Shown in pieces: positions 44,653 through 57,026 of a DNA stretch of 64,000 nt. The notes beneath the pieces were generated by a model. That model ran no database searches. It was given only the letters and a program-made list of their open reading frames with translations, and was not told the DNA's origin. Positions within the stretch are counted from its first letter, which is position 1, and every line of letters begins with the position of its first letter. Position numbers and translations under genes: made by a program. Where the stretch lies: the NCBI RefSeq assembly GCF_030445035.2, contig NC_080696.1:27789661-27853660 (forward strand), read 5' to 3'. This DNA is from Dasypus novemcinctus (lineage: Eukaryota; Chordata; Mammalia; Cingulata; Dasypodidae).

Positions 44653-47600
44653 TCATATAATTGAGGTCATGTAGTATTTGTCCTTTAATACCTGGGTTGC
44701 TCCACCTAACATAAGGTTCTCAAGATTCATCCATGTGATCACGTGTGTTTGTAGTGTATTTGTTCTTATAGTCGATTAGTATTCCATTGTATGTATATAC
44801 CATATTTTACTGATCCACTAATCTGTTGATGGGCATTTGGGTTGATTCCAACTTTTGGCGATAGTGAACAATGCTGCTATGAACATTGGTGTGCACATAT
44901 CATTTTGTATCCTTGTTTTCAGTTCTGCTGGGTATATACCCAGCAGTGGAATTGCTGGGTCATATGGCAAATCTATGGTTAGTTTTTTAAGAAAGTGCCA
45001 AACTGTTCTCCAGAATGGTTGGATCCTTCTGCATTCCCACCAGCAGTGGATGAGTGTTCCCCTTTCTTCACATCCTCTCCAGCATTTGTATTCTTCTGTG
45101 TTTTTCACAGCTGCCAATCTTATGGGAGTAAAATGGTATCTCCATCATAGTTTTGATTTGCATTTCCCTGATAGCTAAAGCTTTGGAGCATTTTTTCATG
45201 TGTTTTTTAGCCATTTGTATTTCTTCTTTGGAGAAGTGTCTGTTTAAATCTTTTTCCCATTTTTTAAATGGGTTGTTTGTCTTTTTATTTTCAAGATATA
45301 GGAGTTCTTTATATATGCAAGTTATAAGTCTCTTATTGGCTATATAGTTGCAAATATTTTCTCCCATATTGTAGGCTCCCTTTTTACTTTCTTGACAAAC
45401 TCCTTTGAGGTGCAGAAGGCTTTAATTTTGAGGAAGTCCCATTTATCTATTTGTTCTTTTGCTGCTCGTGCTTTTGGTGTGATGTTCATGAAGACAATTC
45501 CTATTCCAAGGTCTTATAGATGTTTCCCTACACTGCTTTCCAAGGTCTTTATGGTCTTGGCTCTTATATTTAGGTCTTTGATCCATCTTGAGTTGATCTT
45601 TGTATAAGGTGTGAGATGGTAATCCTCTTTCATTCTTCTACATATGGATATCCAGTCCTCCAGGCACAATTTGTTGAATAGGCCATTCTCTCCCAGTTGA
45701 GAGGGCTTGGTGGTTTATCGAATATTATATGGCTATATATATGAGGTTCTATATCAGAACGTTCAATTTGATTCCATTGGTCTGTGTGTCTCTCCTTATG
45801 CCAGTACCATGCTGTTTTCACTGCTGTAGCTTTGTAGTATGTTTTGAAGTCTGGTAGTGTGATTCCCCCAATTTTGTTTTTCATTTTCAATATGTCTTTG
45901 GCTATTCGGGGCCTCTTTCCTTTCCAAATAAATTTCATAGTGTTTCTAGTTCCTTAAAGAAGGCTGTGTTGATTTTTATAGGTATTGCATTGAATGTGTA
46001 GATCAGTTTTGGTAGGATAGACATCTTAATAATATTTAGTCTTCCTATCCATGAACAGGGAATATTCTTCCATTTATTTACATCTTCTTTGATTTCCTTA
46101 AACAGTCTTGTATAGTTCTCGGTGTATAAGTTTTTTACATCTTTAGTTAAATTTATTCCTATGTATTTGATTTTTTTATTTACTATTGTGAATGGTATTT
46201 GTTTCTTGATTTCCTCCTGAGCTTGCTCATTATTGGTGTACAGAAATGCTACTGATTTTTGCGCATTGATTTTATTACCTGCGAATCTACTAAATTCATT
46301 TATGAGTTCCACAAGCTTTGTTGTAGACCTCTCAGGGTTTTCTATGTATAGGATCATGTCATCTGCAAATAATGAAATTTTGACTTCTTCCTTTCCAATA
46401 TGAATGCCTTTTATATCTGGTTCTTGCCTCAATGCTCGAGCAAGTACTTCTAAGGCAATGTTAAATAGGAACGGAGAGAGTGGGCATCCTTGTCTTGTTC
46501 CTGAATTTAGGGGGAAGGATTTTAGGATTTCTCCAGTGTAAACGATGTTGGCTGTGGGTTTTTCAAATATACTCTTTATCATGTTCAAAAAATTTCCTTG
46601 TATTCCGATCTTTTGGAGTGTTTTTATCAAGAAAGGGTGCTGTATTTTGTCAAATGCTTTTTCTGCATCTATAGATATAATCATGTGATTTTTTTCCTTC
46701 AATCTGTTTATATGATGTATTACATTGATTGATTTTCTTATGTTGAACCATCCTTGCATACCTGGAATGAATCCCACTTGGTTGTGGTGTATAATTCATT
46801 TAATGTGTTGTTGAATACGATTAGGAAGTATTTTGTTAAGTATTTTTGCGTCTAGGTTCATTAGAGAAATTGGTCTGTAATTTTCCTTTCTTGTGGTGTC
46901 TTTGTTTGGCTTTGTTACTAGGGTAATGTTGGCATCATAGACGGAGTTAGGCAATGTTCCTTCTGTTTCAATTTTTTGGAAGAGTTTCAGCAGGATTGGT
47001 GTTAGTTCTTTCCGGAATGTTTTGTAGAATTCACCTGTGAATCCATCTGGCCCTGGGCTCTTCTTAGTTGGGAGGTTTTTAATGACTGATTCTATCTCTT
47101 TACTTTTGATTGGTTTGTTGAGATCATCAATTTCTTCTTTCATCAATATAGGCTGCTTATGTGTTTCTAGGAATTTGTCCATTTCCTCTAAATTGTCATT
47201 TTTGTTGGAATATAGTTTTTCAAAGTATCCTCTTCTGATAGTCTTTACTTCTTTGGTGTCAGTGGTGATATCTCCTTTCTCATTTCTTATTTTGTGTATT
47301 TGCATCTTCTCTATTTTTTTCTTTGTTAGTCTTGCTAAAGGTTTGTCAATTTTATTGATCTTCTCAAAAAACCAGCTCCTGGTCTTGTTTATCTTTTCAA
47401 GTGCTTTCTTATTTTCTATTTCATTTAGTTCTGCTCTTATCTTTGTTCTTTCTTTCTTTCTTCTTCCTTTGGGATTACATTGTTGTTTCATTTTTACAAA
47501 TTCCTCCAAATGTGCAGGTAGTTCTTCAATTTTTGCTCTTTCTTCTTTTTTGATGTATGAATTTATGGCTATAAATTTCCCTCTCAGTACTGCTTTTGCT

Positions 47601-48459
47601 ACATCCCATAAATTTTGGTATGTTTTGTTATCATTATCATTTGTTTTTTTATTTCTTTTGAGATTTCCTCTTTGACCCACTGTTTTTCTAAGAGTGTGAT
47701 GTTTAATTTCCATATCTTGGCGTGAAATCTGGGCCTCTGGCCCTTGCAGATTTCCAGCTTCACTCCACTGTGGTCAGAGATATTATTTTGTATGATTTCA
47801 ATCTTTCTGAATTCATTAAGCCTTTCTTTGTGGCCTAGCATATGGTCAATCTTGGAGAATGATCCATGTGCACTTAAGAAAAATGTATATCCTGCTGTGC
47901 TTGGGTGTAATGATCTGTATATGTCTATTAGATCCAGCACCTCTAATATAGTGTTCAAATATTTCATTTCTTTAGTGATTCTCTTTTGAGATGTTCTGTC
48001 CAGAGTTGATCATGGTGTATTAAAACCCCCCACTATAATTGCAGGTCCATCTATTCTTTCACTTAGTTTTTCCAGCATTTGCCTCACATATTTAGAGGCA
48101 CCCCTGCTAGGAGCATAAATATTTATGATTGTTCATTCTTCTTGACAGATTGTTCCTTTCACTGATATGTAGTATCCTTCTTTGTCTCTCACAATTGTTT
48201 CACATTTAAAGTCTATTTTGTCTGATATTAATATAGCTACTCCTGCCTTTTTTTGGTTATTGTTTGCTTGTAAGATTGTTTTCCAACCGTTCACTTTCAG
48301 CCTCCATGTGTCTCTGGGTCTAAGATGTGTCTCTTGTAGACAGCATATAGATGGGTCATATTTCCTTATCCAATGTCCCAGTCTGAATATTTTGATATGT
48401 GAGTTTAATCCATTGACATTCAGTGTTATTACTTTCAAGGAATTATTTATGTTAGCCAT
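44653..48459 (-). pseudogene. L1 ORF2, multiply disrupted
   Basis: The start [19 protein letters not shown] aligns with copy 1. A TGA at 48133-48135 replaces an Arg codon (CpG decay). The endonuclease GDFN motif reads GGFN (codon 48025-48027, Asp to Gly), and a further TGA follows three codons on. Several shifts then split it into pieces at 47599-47967, 46796-47713, 45935-46777, 45630-45938, 45068-45367 and 44818-45117. FADDM in the reverse transcriptase and the C-terminal Cys/His knuckle ([19 protein letters not shown]) remain. No working enzyme is possible. Confidence 0.92.
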
Positions 48460-48534
48460 ATTTTGATTGGACTTGTGTTTGTCATGTTTTGTTTGTTTGT
48501 TTGTTTTCTTCTCTTTTTGTCTTTTTTGTTGCTC

Positions 48535-49504
48535 TTACACTCTCCTCCAACTCTGCCTGTCCTGTGTTTTCTTTTCTTCCTGCAGAACTCCCTTTAGAAT
48601 TTCTTGAAGGGGAGGTTTCTTGTTATCATACTCTTTCAATTTCTGTTTATCTGTGAATATTTTGAACTCTCCATCATTTTTGAATGCTAGTTTAGCTGGG
48701 TAGAGTATTCTTGGTTGGAAATTTTTTCTTTTAGTACCTTGACTATATCATACCACTGCCTTCTTGCCTCCATGGTTTCAGATGAGAAATAAGCACTTAA
48801 TCGTGTGGAGCTTCCCTTGTATGTGATGGTTTTCTTTTCCCTTGCTGCTTTTAGAATTTTCTCTTTGTCTTGAGCATTGGATAATTTGACAAGTATATGT
48901 CTTGGGGTGGGCCTGTTGGGGTTTATGATGTTTGGGATGTGTTGTGCTTCTTGGATATGTACATCTGTCTCTTACAGTAGATTTGGGAAGTTTTCAGCCA
49001 ATTTTTCCTGCAACACTCCTTCTGACCCCTTTCCCTTCTCGTCTCCTTCTGGGATGCCTATAATATGTATGTTTGTGCATTTTGCATTGTCATTCAGGTC
49101 CCTAAGTCCTAGCTGGATTTTTTCTATCTTTTTATCCATCAATTCTACTATCTGTTTGATTTCTGATGTACTGTCATCCACATCACTAATTCCCTCCTCT
49201 GCCTCTTCTAATCTGCTGCTATTTGCTGCTAGTGTATTTTTGATTTATTGAACTGTGGTGTTCATTCCCATCATATCTGTTATCTTTTTGCTATGTCTGC
49301 AATTTCCCCTCCATGTGTTGTCTTCATATTGTTAACCTCTTCCTTTACTTCATTAAATTTGTCTGTGATATATATTCTGAGATCTTTAATTACTTGTGCA
49401 AAGTTCTGCTCCCCTTCCTGGTTTTTAGTTTGTTCATTGGATTCAGCCATGTTTTCCTGATTACTGGTTTGGTTTGTAGTTTTTTGTTGCTGTCTGGTGA
49501 TCAT
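48535..49504 (-). pseudogene. L1 ORF1, disrupted
   Basis: Begins MITRQQQKTTNQTSNQ and matches copy 1 throughout, but has a shift near 49280 and a TAA near 48972 where copy 1 reads LLKETD. RRM text NIHIIGIPEGDE and the C-terminal domain are recognisable. It ends with the same WRRV-stop at 48535-48537. Confidence 0.88.
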
Positions 49505-51449
49505 TTTATCTTGACGGGTTTAATCAGTTCCTTAGCTTCTTTGTCTAGTCTTGGGGATTAATTAGCTGTTGTTTTTGTGTAAGTGTTATATCTTCCCTTT
49601 GTCACTTTGCTGTTCTTATTCTAATTTCTTATTGCTGGTTGAGTTCCCTTTGAAGGAAAATATTAGGGCCAGGGAAAGGCAATTGTGTAAGAAAGGAAAA
49701 TGTGCAAATTGGTATTGGTAATAAATGTTAACAGAGCAACAATATGAGATCTGGGGTGATGGATGTTAGATTCATGTAAATTGTGTAGAGTTATAGCAGT
49801 AGGTACAGTACCTATATTGAGGTAGTCGACTGAATATGGGAGGAATATGGTATGAATTATAAAGCTAGTGTTTTTGTGAGAGAGGGAAAGAGAAAAGAAA
49901 GGCAGTAGTTTCAAGAATGGATAAAAGACAGAAAACAAAACAAAGGTATTAGAAATTAAGAGTTAGGCAATTTGGGGATCAAAGAAAGGGAGGTGGAATA
50001 TAGGAGAGCAGTAGATGATAGAGGATATCAAGATGTGGGGGAAAGGGGATAGTGTAGGTAGCCAAAATCAATTCACACAGAAATGAGGCAACGGAGGATG
50101 AGGAAACCCAGCAAATGTGAGGTGTTCCCTGCAACACTGATTGTATAATTAAGATAAAATAAAATAAGAAGAAAATGAGGGATAAGAGAAAAAAAAGAGA
50201 AGAAAGAAGGAAAGAAAAAGGGGGGATGGGTAAAGAAAAGGGAGGGGAACGAGTAAGGAAAAGAAAAGAAGATATAGAACATCAACAACAGCAACAACAA
50301 AAAACCCTAAATAAATGAAAAAAAAAGACTTTGAGGGATACAATGGGAAAAAAGACTAGCAGGTAATGCAACATTAGCAACCAGGACAATAAAAAAAAAA
50401 TGCAAACGTGAGGGCTAGGACAATCAAGGACCTCAGATGGATCTCAGGGTGTGGTGGATTCAGGGATGGAAAGTCTGTGATATTGCAGACTCAAGAGGTG
50501 TGAGTCTCTGGGGTGTGGGTCACCAGGGTTTAGGGGACACAGACCTGGCAACCTCAAATCTGGTTAACAGGGATCCTGGGAGCACTGCAGTTCAACACAG
50601 CCTTCAGGGTGCCAGCCCTATGGGGGAGGTCACATTCACAAACTCTGACCTATATGTCAGAAACCTGCAATTCCCCCTCTCACTAAGGTCTCTTCTGTAT
50701 CTGTATCACCAATTTGACTTCAGGACACCTCCTGCCCTGCAAGCCCCCGAAACAGCCAGCTGGGGGTGCCTCTACACTACAGCCAATTTATGGATGCTGC
50801 AGATCAGCAGCCAGGCCCAGGGAGCAGGGCTCCAGCCAGAAGCACTGATTTCAGTGTCAGAAACCGAAAATCCCATGCCTCGCAAAAGATTCCCCTAATC
50901 GCTTCCAGATGCCTCCCACCCTGCAAGCCCCCAAAACAGATTCCCTGTGATGTCTCTTCACTGCAAGTGATAAAAGGCCACTGCAGATCAGCAGCCAGGC
51001 CCAGGGGGTGGGGCTCCAGCCAGAAGTGCTATTATTCATGTCAGTAATCAAAAATTCCCCGCCTCGCAAAATATTCCATCCTTCTCACCAAATCGGTTTC
51101 CGAAGGCCTCCTGCCCTGCAAACCCTTGAATAGCCCGCTCAGGGTTTATGAATTCCCCAGCACCACAGAGCCTCCAGGAATCGCTGCTGAGGTGCCGGTG
51201 CCACGGTGCCGCCCACCCCAGGGTGAGCATGCTGCGTGCAGCCCCTAACTCCGTGTAAGAGAGCCTCAATTTTATCTTTTACATGAATCTTCTCTGTTAC
51301 CTTCCCACCAAATCAATGTACAGACACCTCCTTCCCTGCAAAATCCTGAAACAGCCTGGTCCTGAAGAATTTCTAATGCTGCCCAGCCACTTCTTTGCAG
51401 GAGAGACTATAAGGTACACTCACTCAGCCACCATCTTGCCCCACCTCCC
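49505..51449 (-). promoter_or_regulatory. L1 copy 2 5' UTR
   Basis: About 1.95 kb. A purine-rich stretch on the plus strand (50150-50260) is followed by a GC-richer outer part (50400-51449). The L1 strand begins near GGCAAGATGGTGGCTGAGTG (51421-51440), keeping the YY1-like AAGATGG site of copy 1. Open frames such as 50437-50898 fall in this UTR and are not genes. Confidence 0.65.
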
Positions 51450-53121
51450 GATGTGTTTTTTCTTAATGTTTATCCTGCTTAATACTCTCTGAGCTTCTTG
51501 GAATGCATATTTTCATCTTTTGATAAGTTTAGGAAGCTCTCTGCCATTATTTCTTTGAATATTCCTTCAGTCCATTTCTCTCTTTCTTCTCCTCCTGGGA
51601 CTTCCATAATTTCTATATTGGTACACTTGATGGTGTCTCAGAAGAGTCTTGGGCTCTTTTCACTTTTTATAATTCTTTTTACTTTCTGCTCCTCAGTCTG
51701 ATTCATTTCAATTGCCTTGTCTTTGAATTTACTGAATCTTTCTTCTGCCAGGTGCAACCTGTTCTTGAAACCCTCCCTGGAATTTGTCATTTCACTTACT
51801 GTGGTCTTCAACCCCAGTACTTCTGTTTGTTTCCTTTTTAAATTTTCTGTTTCTTACTAAGTGTCTTATTCATTGTTTTCCTAACCTTCTTTAGTTCTTT
51901 CTTTGTATATTTCTTCCTCTTCTTGACATTCCTAAGAATATTTTTAAAAGGCTTTGTAGGGTACCTAAACATTCTTTAGTTTTTGTTGATGTTTTCTGAA
52001 TTTTTGTACTCTTCCATGTGACGGCCCATCTTTTTTTGTTTTTTGTTTATCTTGTACTCTTTTGTTTCACACTATACATTCAAATATCTTAAATGATAAC
52101 TCTGAAATGTACTCACTGACATGTCTGTTTCTTGATTTCATAACTAGATGGTGAAGAAACAGAGATTTCCTTGGGCTTCAGAAGTCCTATCAGGAATGTC
52201 TACCCAAGGCAAATGCAATGTGCAGGGTCCTCTCTGTTATTCTGGACCTATATCTTTTCCTGGGCTTGTGCTTGTTAGTTGTTTTAGGCTTCCCCTTTTA
52301 TAGGAGTTTAAATGTCACCACTATTTCCTAGGAGACAGACCACCCTCTTCCAGGTGTTTAAAGCAGATAAGACTTTGTCTCAGACTTTCTGTCTCTATAA
52401 TTTCTTGTATTCTTTTCATTGCCCCAAGCTGCTTTTACATGAAAGGCAAGTTCTGGAAAGAGAACATGCCAGAGAGAAGTTTCCCAAGTCAGTCTTTCCC
52501 AGCCAAATCAGGGCAAGGGACTCATGAAGGTGGCACAGACAAGCTCCAAAATGCCCTGCGGATGTTGCCAAGAGCTTCTTCCTTTTTTATCCAAAGCTAA
52601 GATTTCTTGACTTGCCAGGCAAATACAGTCCTTCAACTAACTGTCTCCCACAGTCTCGAGGAAGCATAATGTCTTTAAGTATCCTTTACTACTGCCTTTG
52701 TCCAGGGAGGGTTGGAACAATGGACTGTCAGAGCTTGATCCCAAAGTGATTCAAAGTTGCCAGTTAAATATTGTTGATATTGTTGATCAGTAATCAACTA
52801 TGTCTATGCCTTGGTCTTGGGAAAGAGGATATTTTTATGCCCCTTTCTTCTACCAGTGAGCTAGCCAGGGGTGGGACCCTACTGCAGTCTGCTAAGAGAG
52901 AGGGAGATGGGTTCTGGTAAAGCCATGTGGTGAAAGAAATTTACTGGTCTTTATCATAATTTAACAGTCACTTTCTCCCACTCTTCCCTGAATGCTGTAC
53001 AGCTCTGTACTGACCTCTGGAGTTTCATAATACTTGTTTCAGGCAGTTTTTTCCTGTTCAAAAGTTGTTCTGATGGAAGGACCAAATCCTGGATCTCCCT
53101 TCTCTACCATTTTCCCACAAA
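51450..53121 (-). mobile_element. ORF1 and 5' UTR part of the old antisense L1
   Basis: It continues the L1 interrupted at 41800. Antisense ORF1 text (TGCCATTATTTCTTTGAATA, 51542-51561) runs to about 52000, followed by ~1.1 kb of L1M-type 5' UTR. The right end reads, on the L1 strand, GGGTTTGTGGGAAAATGGTA, an L1-like 5' end with a YY1-like AAAATGGT. Confidence 0.75.
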
Positions 53122-53521
53122 CCCATTTCAATCAAATTAAATTGTAATATGGTTCTTATTTGATACTTTAAACATGTTTACACAAGATTCTTCAATGCAA
53201 AACCCTTTCACCAAAACTCATTATTAGTAAGCATTGCTAAAATTACAGGCAAAATTCTAATTTAGATTTTTTATTCATTGTGGACAGGACTATATTGCTA
53301 GGAACTGAGGAAACCTACAGTGACTTAGAAAGTGATGCCTTCATTCTGACAATGCATGAGGTATTAGATTCTACCAATAATCATATGAATTTAAGACTGG
53401 GTCTTTCTCCAATCAAGCCATTAGATAACTTCTATGCTTGACCTGTGCCTTGATTGCAGCCTTGTAAGAAACCCTCAAACTGATGACATAGCTATGCCAT
53501 GATCAGATTTCTGAGTAACAG
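53122..53521. other. Unassigned sequence
   Basis: No gene or family recognised between the L1 5' end and the LTR. Confidence 0.3.
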
Positions 53522-54008
53522 TTATGTGGGCTATGGGTGGGAGGCTCTTTGTCTCTTCAGAGATAACCTAAACTATCTGTGACTTGTGAGTATGTGATGA
53601 TAAGAGGCTGCAGTCCTGCCCTTGGTGACCATGGCAAGGACTCCAGTCCTAGGAAACAGTTTAACAATGCAAGGTCTATAAACTTTAAGTATTCAGGGGA
53701 AATGCAAACCAAATATGCTAAAAGCTTATTTAGAATGCCTGAGGTCCATGCTAAAAGCTTACCTAAGATGTGGAAGATATATATGCTAATTCAAGCCTAC
53801 TGAGAACTGAAACAAAAGGGCCATTTAACCTTTCCTCTCTGTATAAAAGAGACTTGAAAGTCTTGTTCTGGCCTTGAGTTTGCAACAGGAAGCTTCCGAG
53901 TCAGGCCGACCAGCTGTCAATAAACCATTTTTCCTTCTCAAAATCATTCCTGAGTCCTGTCCTCTCTATATGCAAATAATTGAACCTCTCTCAAATTCTA
54001 CTACAACA
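53522..54008 (+). mobile_element. Solo LTR (ERV1-like), sense copy
   Basis: Same family as 58331-58808, in the opposite orientation. It has a TATA box (TATAAAA, 53842-53848) and an AATAAA (53919-53924) 71 bp later, the normal LTR order, and ends CTACAACA. The first bases read TTATGTGG where the other copy has TGATGTGG. Target duplications could not be fixed. No internal retroviral sequence adjoins it. Confidence 0.78.
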
Positions 54009-55244
54009 GCAATCATGAGATAAACATTTGTTGTTTTAAACTGCAATAATTGGTGATTTATTACGCAGCATTAGATAATGCAGATGGATTTTAGGATTGA
54101 ATTTGGGGTGCTGCCAGATCAAATAACTTAGAAACAAATATGGGCATAAATTTATAGTCAGAAAGGGGCCAGAGGATAGAGAGCAGGACAGAGAAAGTCT
54201 AACTTGTTTTAGATGGTTCGTTAGTAAACATCTTGACTTTGAGTGTCATGTGGGCAGGGCTCAAAAAGAAATGAGAAATTGTTATTGGCCAATGGTAGAA
54301 AGTGTTTCCTTGTTTTATAAGAAGTCTTAGCAAAATTGGCTTCTATGGTTATACAGAAAGTGGAATATATATATGACAAACCAGATCTATAGCTAAGGAT
54401 ATTCCAAGTAAAGTTTGAAGATGTCAAATGCTATTTTATTTATGCTTGTAGTAAAGTGTAAGGAGAGAGTGATAAATTGAAGAGATAATTGACAAAGGAA
54501 AAAGGTCTCGATGCTTTGAAAAGTTTTCAGCCTCCCCAGACAGTAAAAAGCACTAAAATAAATAAATATTTTCTAAAGGTCCTTAAGTATATATGTTCTA
54601 GTGAAAAATCTGCAAGTATGACTGTAAAATATTTTATTAAAACCTCACAAAAGCAAAATCAGCATTTCTGTTACACAAAGAGCACTTTAAAGAGATTACG
54701 GGCATGCCACACAGGTCCTCTTAGTAGAACAATACATGTAAAGGAAGCTTATCTTGAGATTTGTGGATGCAGCTTTTTTCCTAATGAAATGATTTTCAAC
54801 AAAACTCATTCAAGACCTACAATATTTTGAGAAAATTGTAACAGAAATACAATACCATTTGAGACTGATAAAGAAAGAGAAAATGTTCAAAATGGGAAGA
54901 GCTTCTTGGGCTTCCAAAATTTTAATGTTAGGAAGCAAACTGAGTAAACTACTCATCAACAAATACATGTTCTCTTTCATGAAAAAGGAAAAGAGACACA
55001 GAAGGTTAAGGTGGAAATAAGGACTTACTGAAAGAAGCCAGGAACCTTGGAGTGTTATTCTCAGGCCTTGAAAGTTAATCGATAAGATAAGAGGTATTAA
55101 CGTATCCAAAATGATAGATTCCTGAGTTATTGTAACTGAAATTTAAGAAATACCTAAAGATTATGATTACTGAATATTTATATTGATGCTTTTACTTTCT
55201 TTTCCAGCATACTATAGAATAGTTAAAAGTTAATACCCAAAATT
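54009..55244. other. Unassigned sequence
   Basis: No family recognised. The longest frame, 113 codons at 54489-54830, has no domain, signal or known motif and is probably chance. Confidence 0.3.
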
Positions 55245-55568
55245 ACTGAAACTAGCTAGAGTGGTCCCACTCCTATTTATGGTTACTCCTCACTTTTGTG
55301 TGTACTTGTTATTGTGATGGTAATTCTAAACTGTCCTCACACTCATTTATGGTTAGAGCAAACTACTCTGTTCCTCCTGTATACTGTGATGGCAACCACT
55401 CTAATCTCCTGTGTTTAAATCCATAAAAACCCTGAACTCCTCAAATTTTGGGAAGCATATTTTTAGGCCCTGAGACAACTGACCTCCTTTGCTAGATCAG
55501 CAAATAAACACTTTCTCTCTTTAAAACCCTAATGTTTTAGGAATTGGTCTTTGAAGCATACTGGGCAA
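55245..55568 (+). mobile_element. Possible LTR fragment
   Basis: Contains ATAAAAACCCTGAACTCC (55423-55440) then AATAAA (55503-55508) followed by CACTTTCTCTCTTTAAAACC, an order typical of the promoter-to-poly-A part of ERV LTRs. The boundaries and target duplications were not found. Confidence 0.4.
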
Positions 55569-57026
55569 AAAAAAAGAATGCACTTTTGTTCAGTACTATT
55601 ATTTTTAAGGTAGGCATTACCTATATAACAGATAGCATTATTGATATTGGCTAGTAACATAGGAAATCAATAGATGGATCTGGAACCTGGCAAGAAGTCC
55701 ATGTGGACATCAATAACCACAAGATGGCTGCTGGTAGACCCTCCCCAAGATTCTGCCACTCAGAACAAGATGTCCTCCAGTGGCCAGGAGAAGCCCTGGA
55801 TATTCCCTAAGGGCTTTATCATTGCGCCTTCTCAGGAGATCAATGGGAGAGATAAACAAAGTGGTAAAAACCTGGAAATTCTCCCCTGCCATTCACAAAG
55901 GGGTGGGAAAATTAACAGTTCAAAAAGCAAGCACAAGGCCTGAGCTCTCTTTCATGCACTCTCTTGCCTGTGGACCCCTGTCCTGCCTGCTCTCTGCACA
56001 CCACTCTCACCATTTTTCCTCTGCTATGTGGCCACACAAGTAAAGCTTGGGAATTAATAACCTATAATGGGGAATTGTAGTCTGTAAATCATCCCTCTTT
56101 ATCACTTTTCAGTCCCTTCCTCTCTACCTGGGATGCCTGTTCTGTTATTTTCTCCCATTCCTCATCCCTCCCTACCTGAAAAAATTACTGACCTACCTCA
56201 TTGGACCTGGTCTTGAAATTCATTTCTGCAGCATAGGCAAGAACCTAAACAAAATCCAGTAATATTATCAATTGGGATTTCTTGTAAATCTATTCCAGAA
56301 GTTAAACATTGGTCAGTTAAAACTATGTAGTCATGAGAAATTTCATGAGAAATAGTAAGAAGAAGCAGAATTAAGGTTGTGACAATGAACAAAAGGAAAA
56401 ATCAGAGAGCAAAGTAAGAAAATTGCATTAAAAATTAATCTGTTTCTATAATGTTCTTCAACAGAATGAGATACATAGGGGAGATTCCATAATTAATTCT
56501 TTAATTGATTTAAATTTTTTTTCATTGCGACAATGGACTTCATGCAAAGGGGAAGTACCTTGGTTATGGTATTTAATTGCTGGCTATATTACTCTAGTGT
56601 TCTATGTGGTTTTCTCCACCTTTGTGTAAGGAAACCTAAAGCATTCCCTTCTCATTCATGGACAAGGAGAGAAAAATGGTAATTTTTAATTAGGTTGCCC
56701 AGAGCAGGAATGCCTGCAAACTATGCTTTATTTCCTTGATGCTATTTTGAATAGTTTCATCCCTAATAAGGGTCTCAAAATTTTTAGCTTCATACAAGTC
56801 ATAATAGGTAGAACAATCACAGAAAAATGTGCAGTTCTATTTCTATAATATCCTGAAGGTCTAAAAATCCTCTTAATTTATATTTGGTCTTTGGGGAAGA
56901 GAAAGTTAATGTACTTTGGAATCAGCTAAGGTCTAGGAGGAGGCACTGGGGATATAGAGAAAGGTAGGGCAGAAAGAAGGGGCCCACATCACAAAGAAAT
57001 ATGAATGATGAAAGGGTTGGAGTATT
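55569..57026. other. Unassigned; possible degenerate ERV material
   Basis: No gene recognised. About 55660-56060 has an LTR-like feel (a pyrimidine-rich end and TAAAGCTTGGGAATTAATA), and 56100-56900 shows short hydrophobic frames on both strands, but nothing can be named. Confidence 0.25.

Larger units (their letters stand above)
41801..51449 (-). mobile_element. Full-length L1, copy 2 (9.65 kb)
   Basis: Same family and layout as copy 1: 5' UTR (51449-49505), ORF1 (49504-48535), ORF2 (48459-44653), 3' UTR (44652 to about 41830) and a T-rich left end (tail in antisense). It lies inside an old L1 and has a 12/13-bp target duplication. Both ORFs are broken many times, so it is older than copy 1. 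Most of its stops are at former CpG sites. Confidence 0.92.
33691..53121 (-). mobile_element. Old antisense L1 (L1M-like), split by three later insertions
   Basis: One ancient L1 read on the minus strand. Its 3' UTR lies at about 33691-34200 and ORF2 at about 34200-36282, 36926-37778 and 40118-41050. The ORF1-ORF2 linker and the ORF1 3' end occupy about 41050-41800, the rest of ORF1 about 51450-52000, and the 5' UTR runs to about 53121. The parts are collinear across each insertion, and the broken sentences rejoin (for example ...GTCAT | GGTGTATAA... across 36283-36925). It is interrupted by an LTR-like element (36283-36925), a 5'-inverted L1 (37779-40117) and a full-length L1 (41801-51449). 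No frame is intact. Confidence 0.82.

Noticed and set aside
50437-50898. 153-codon frame
   Set aside because: Lies in the L1 copy 2 5' UTR with no similarity to a protein family.
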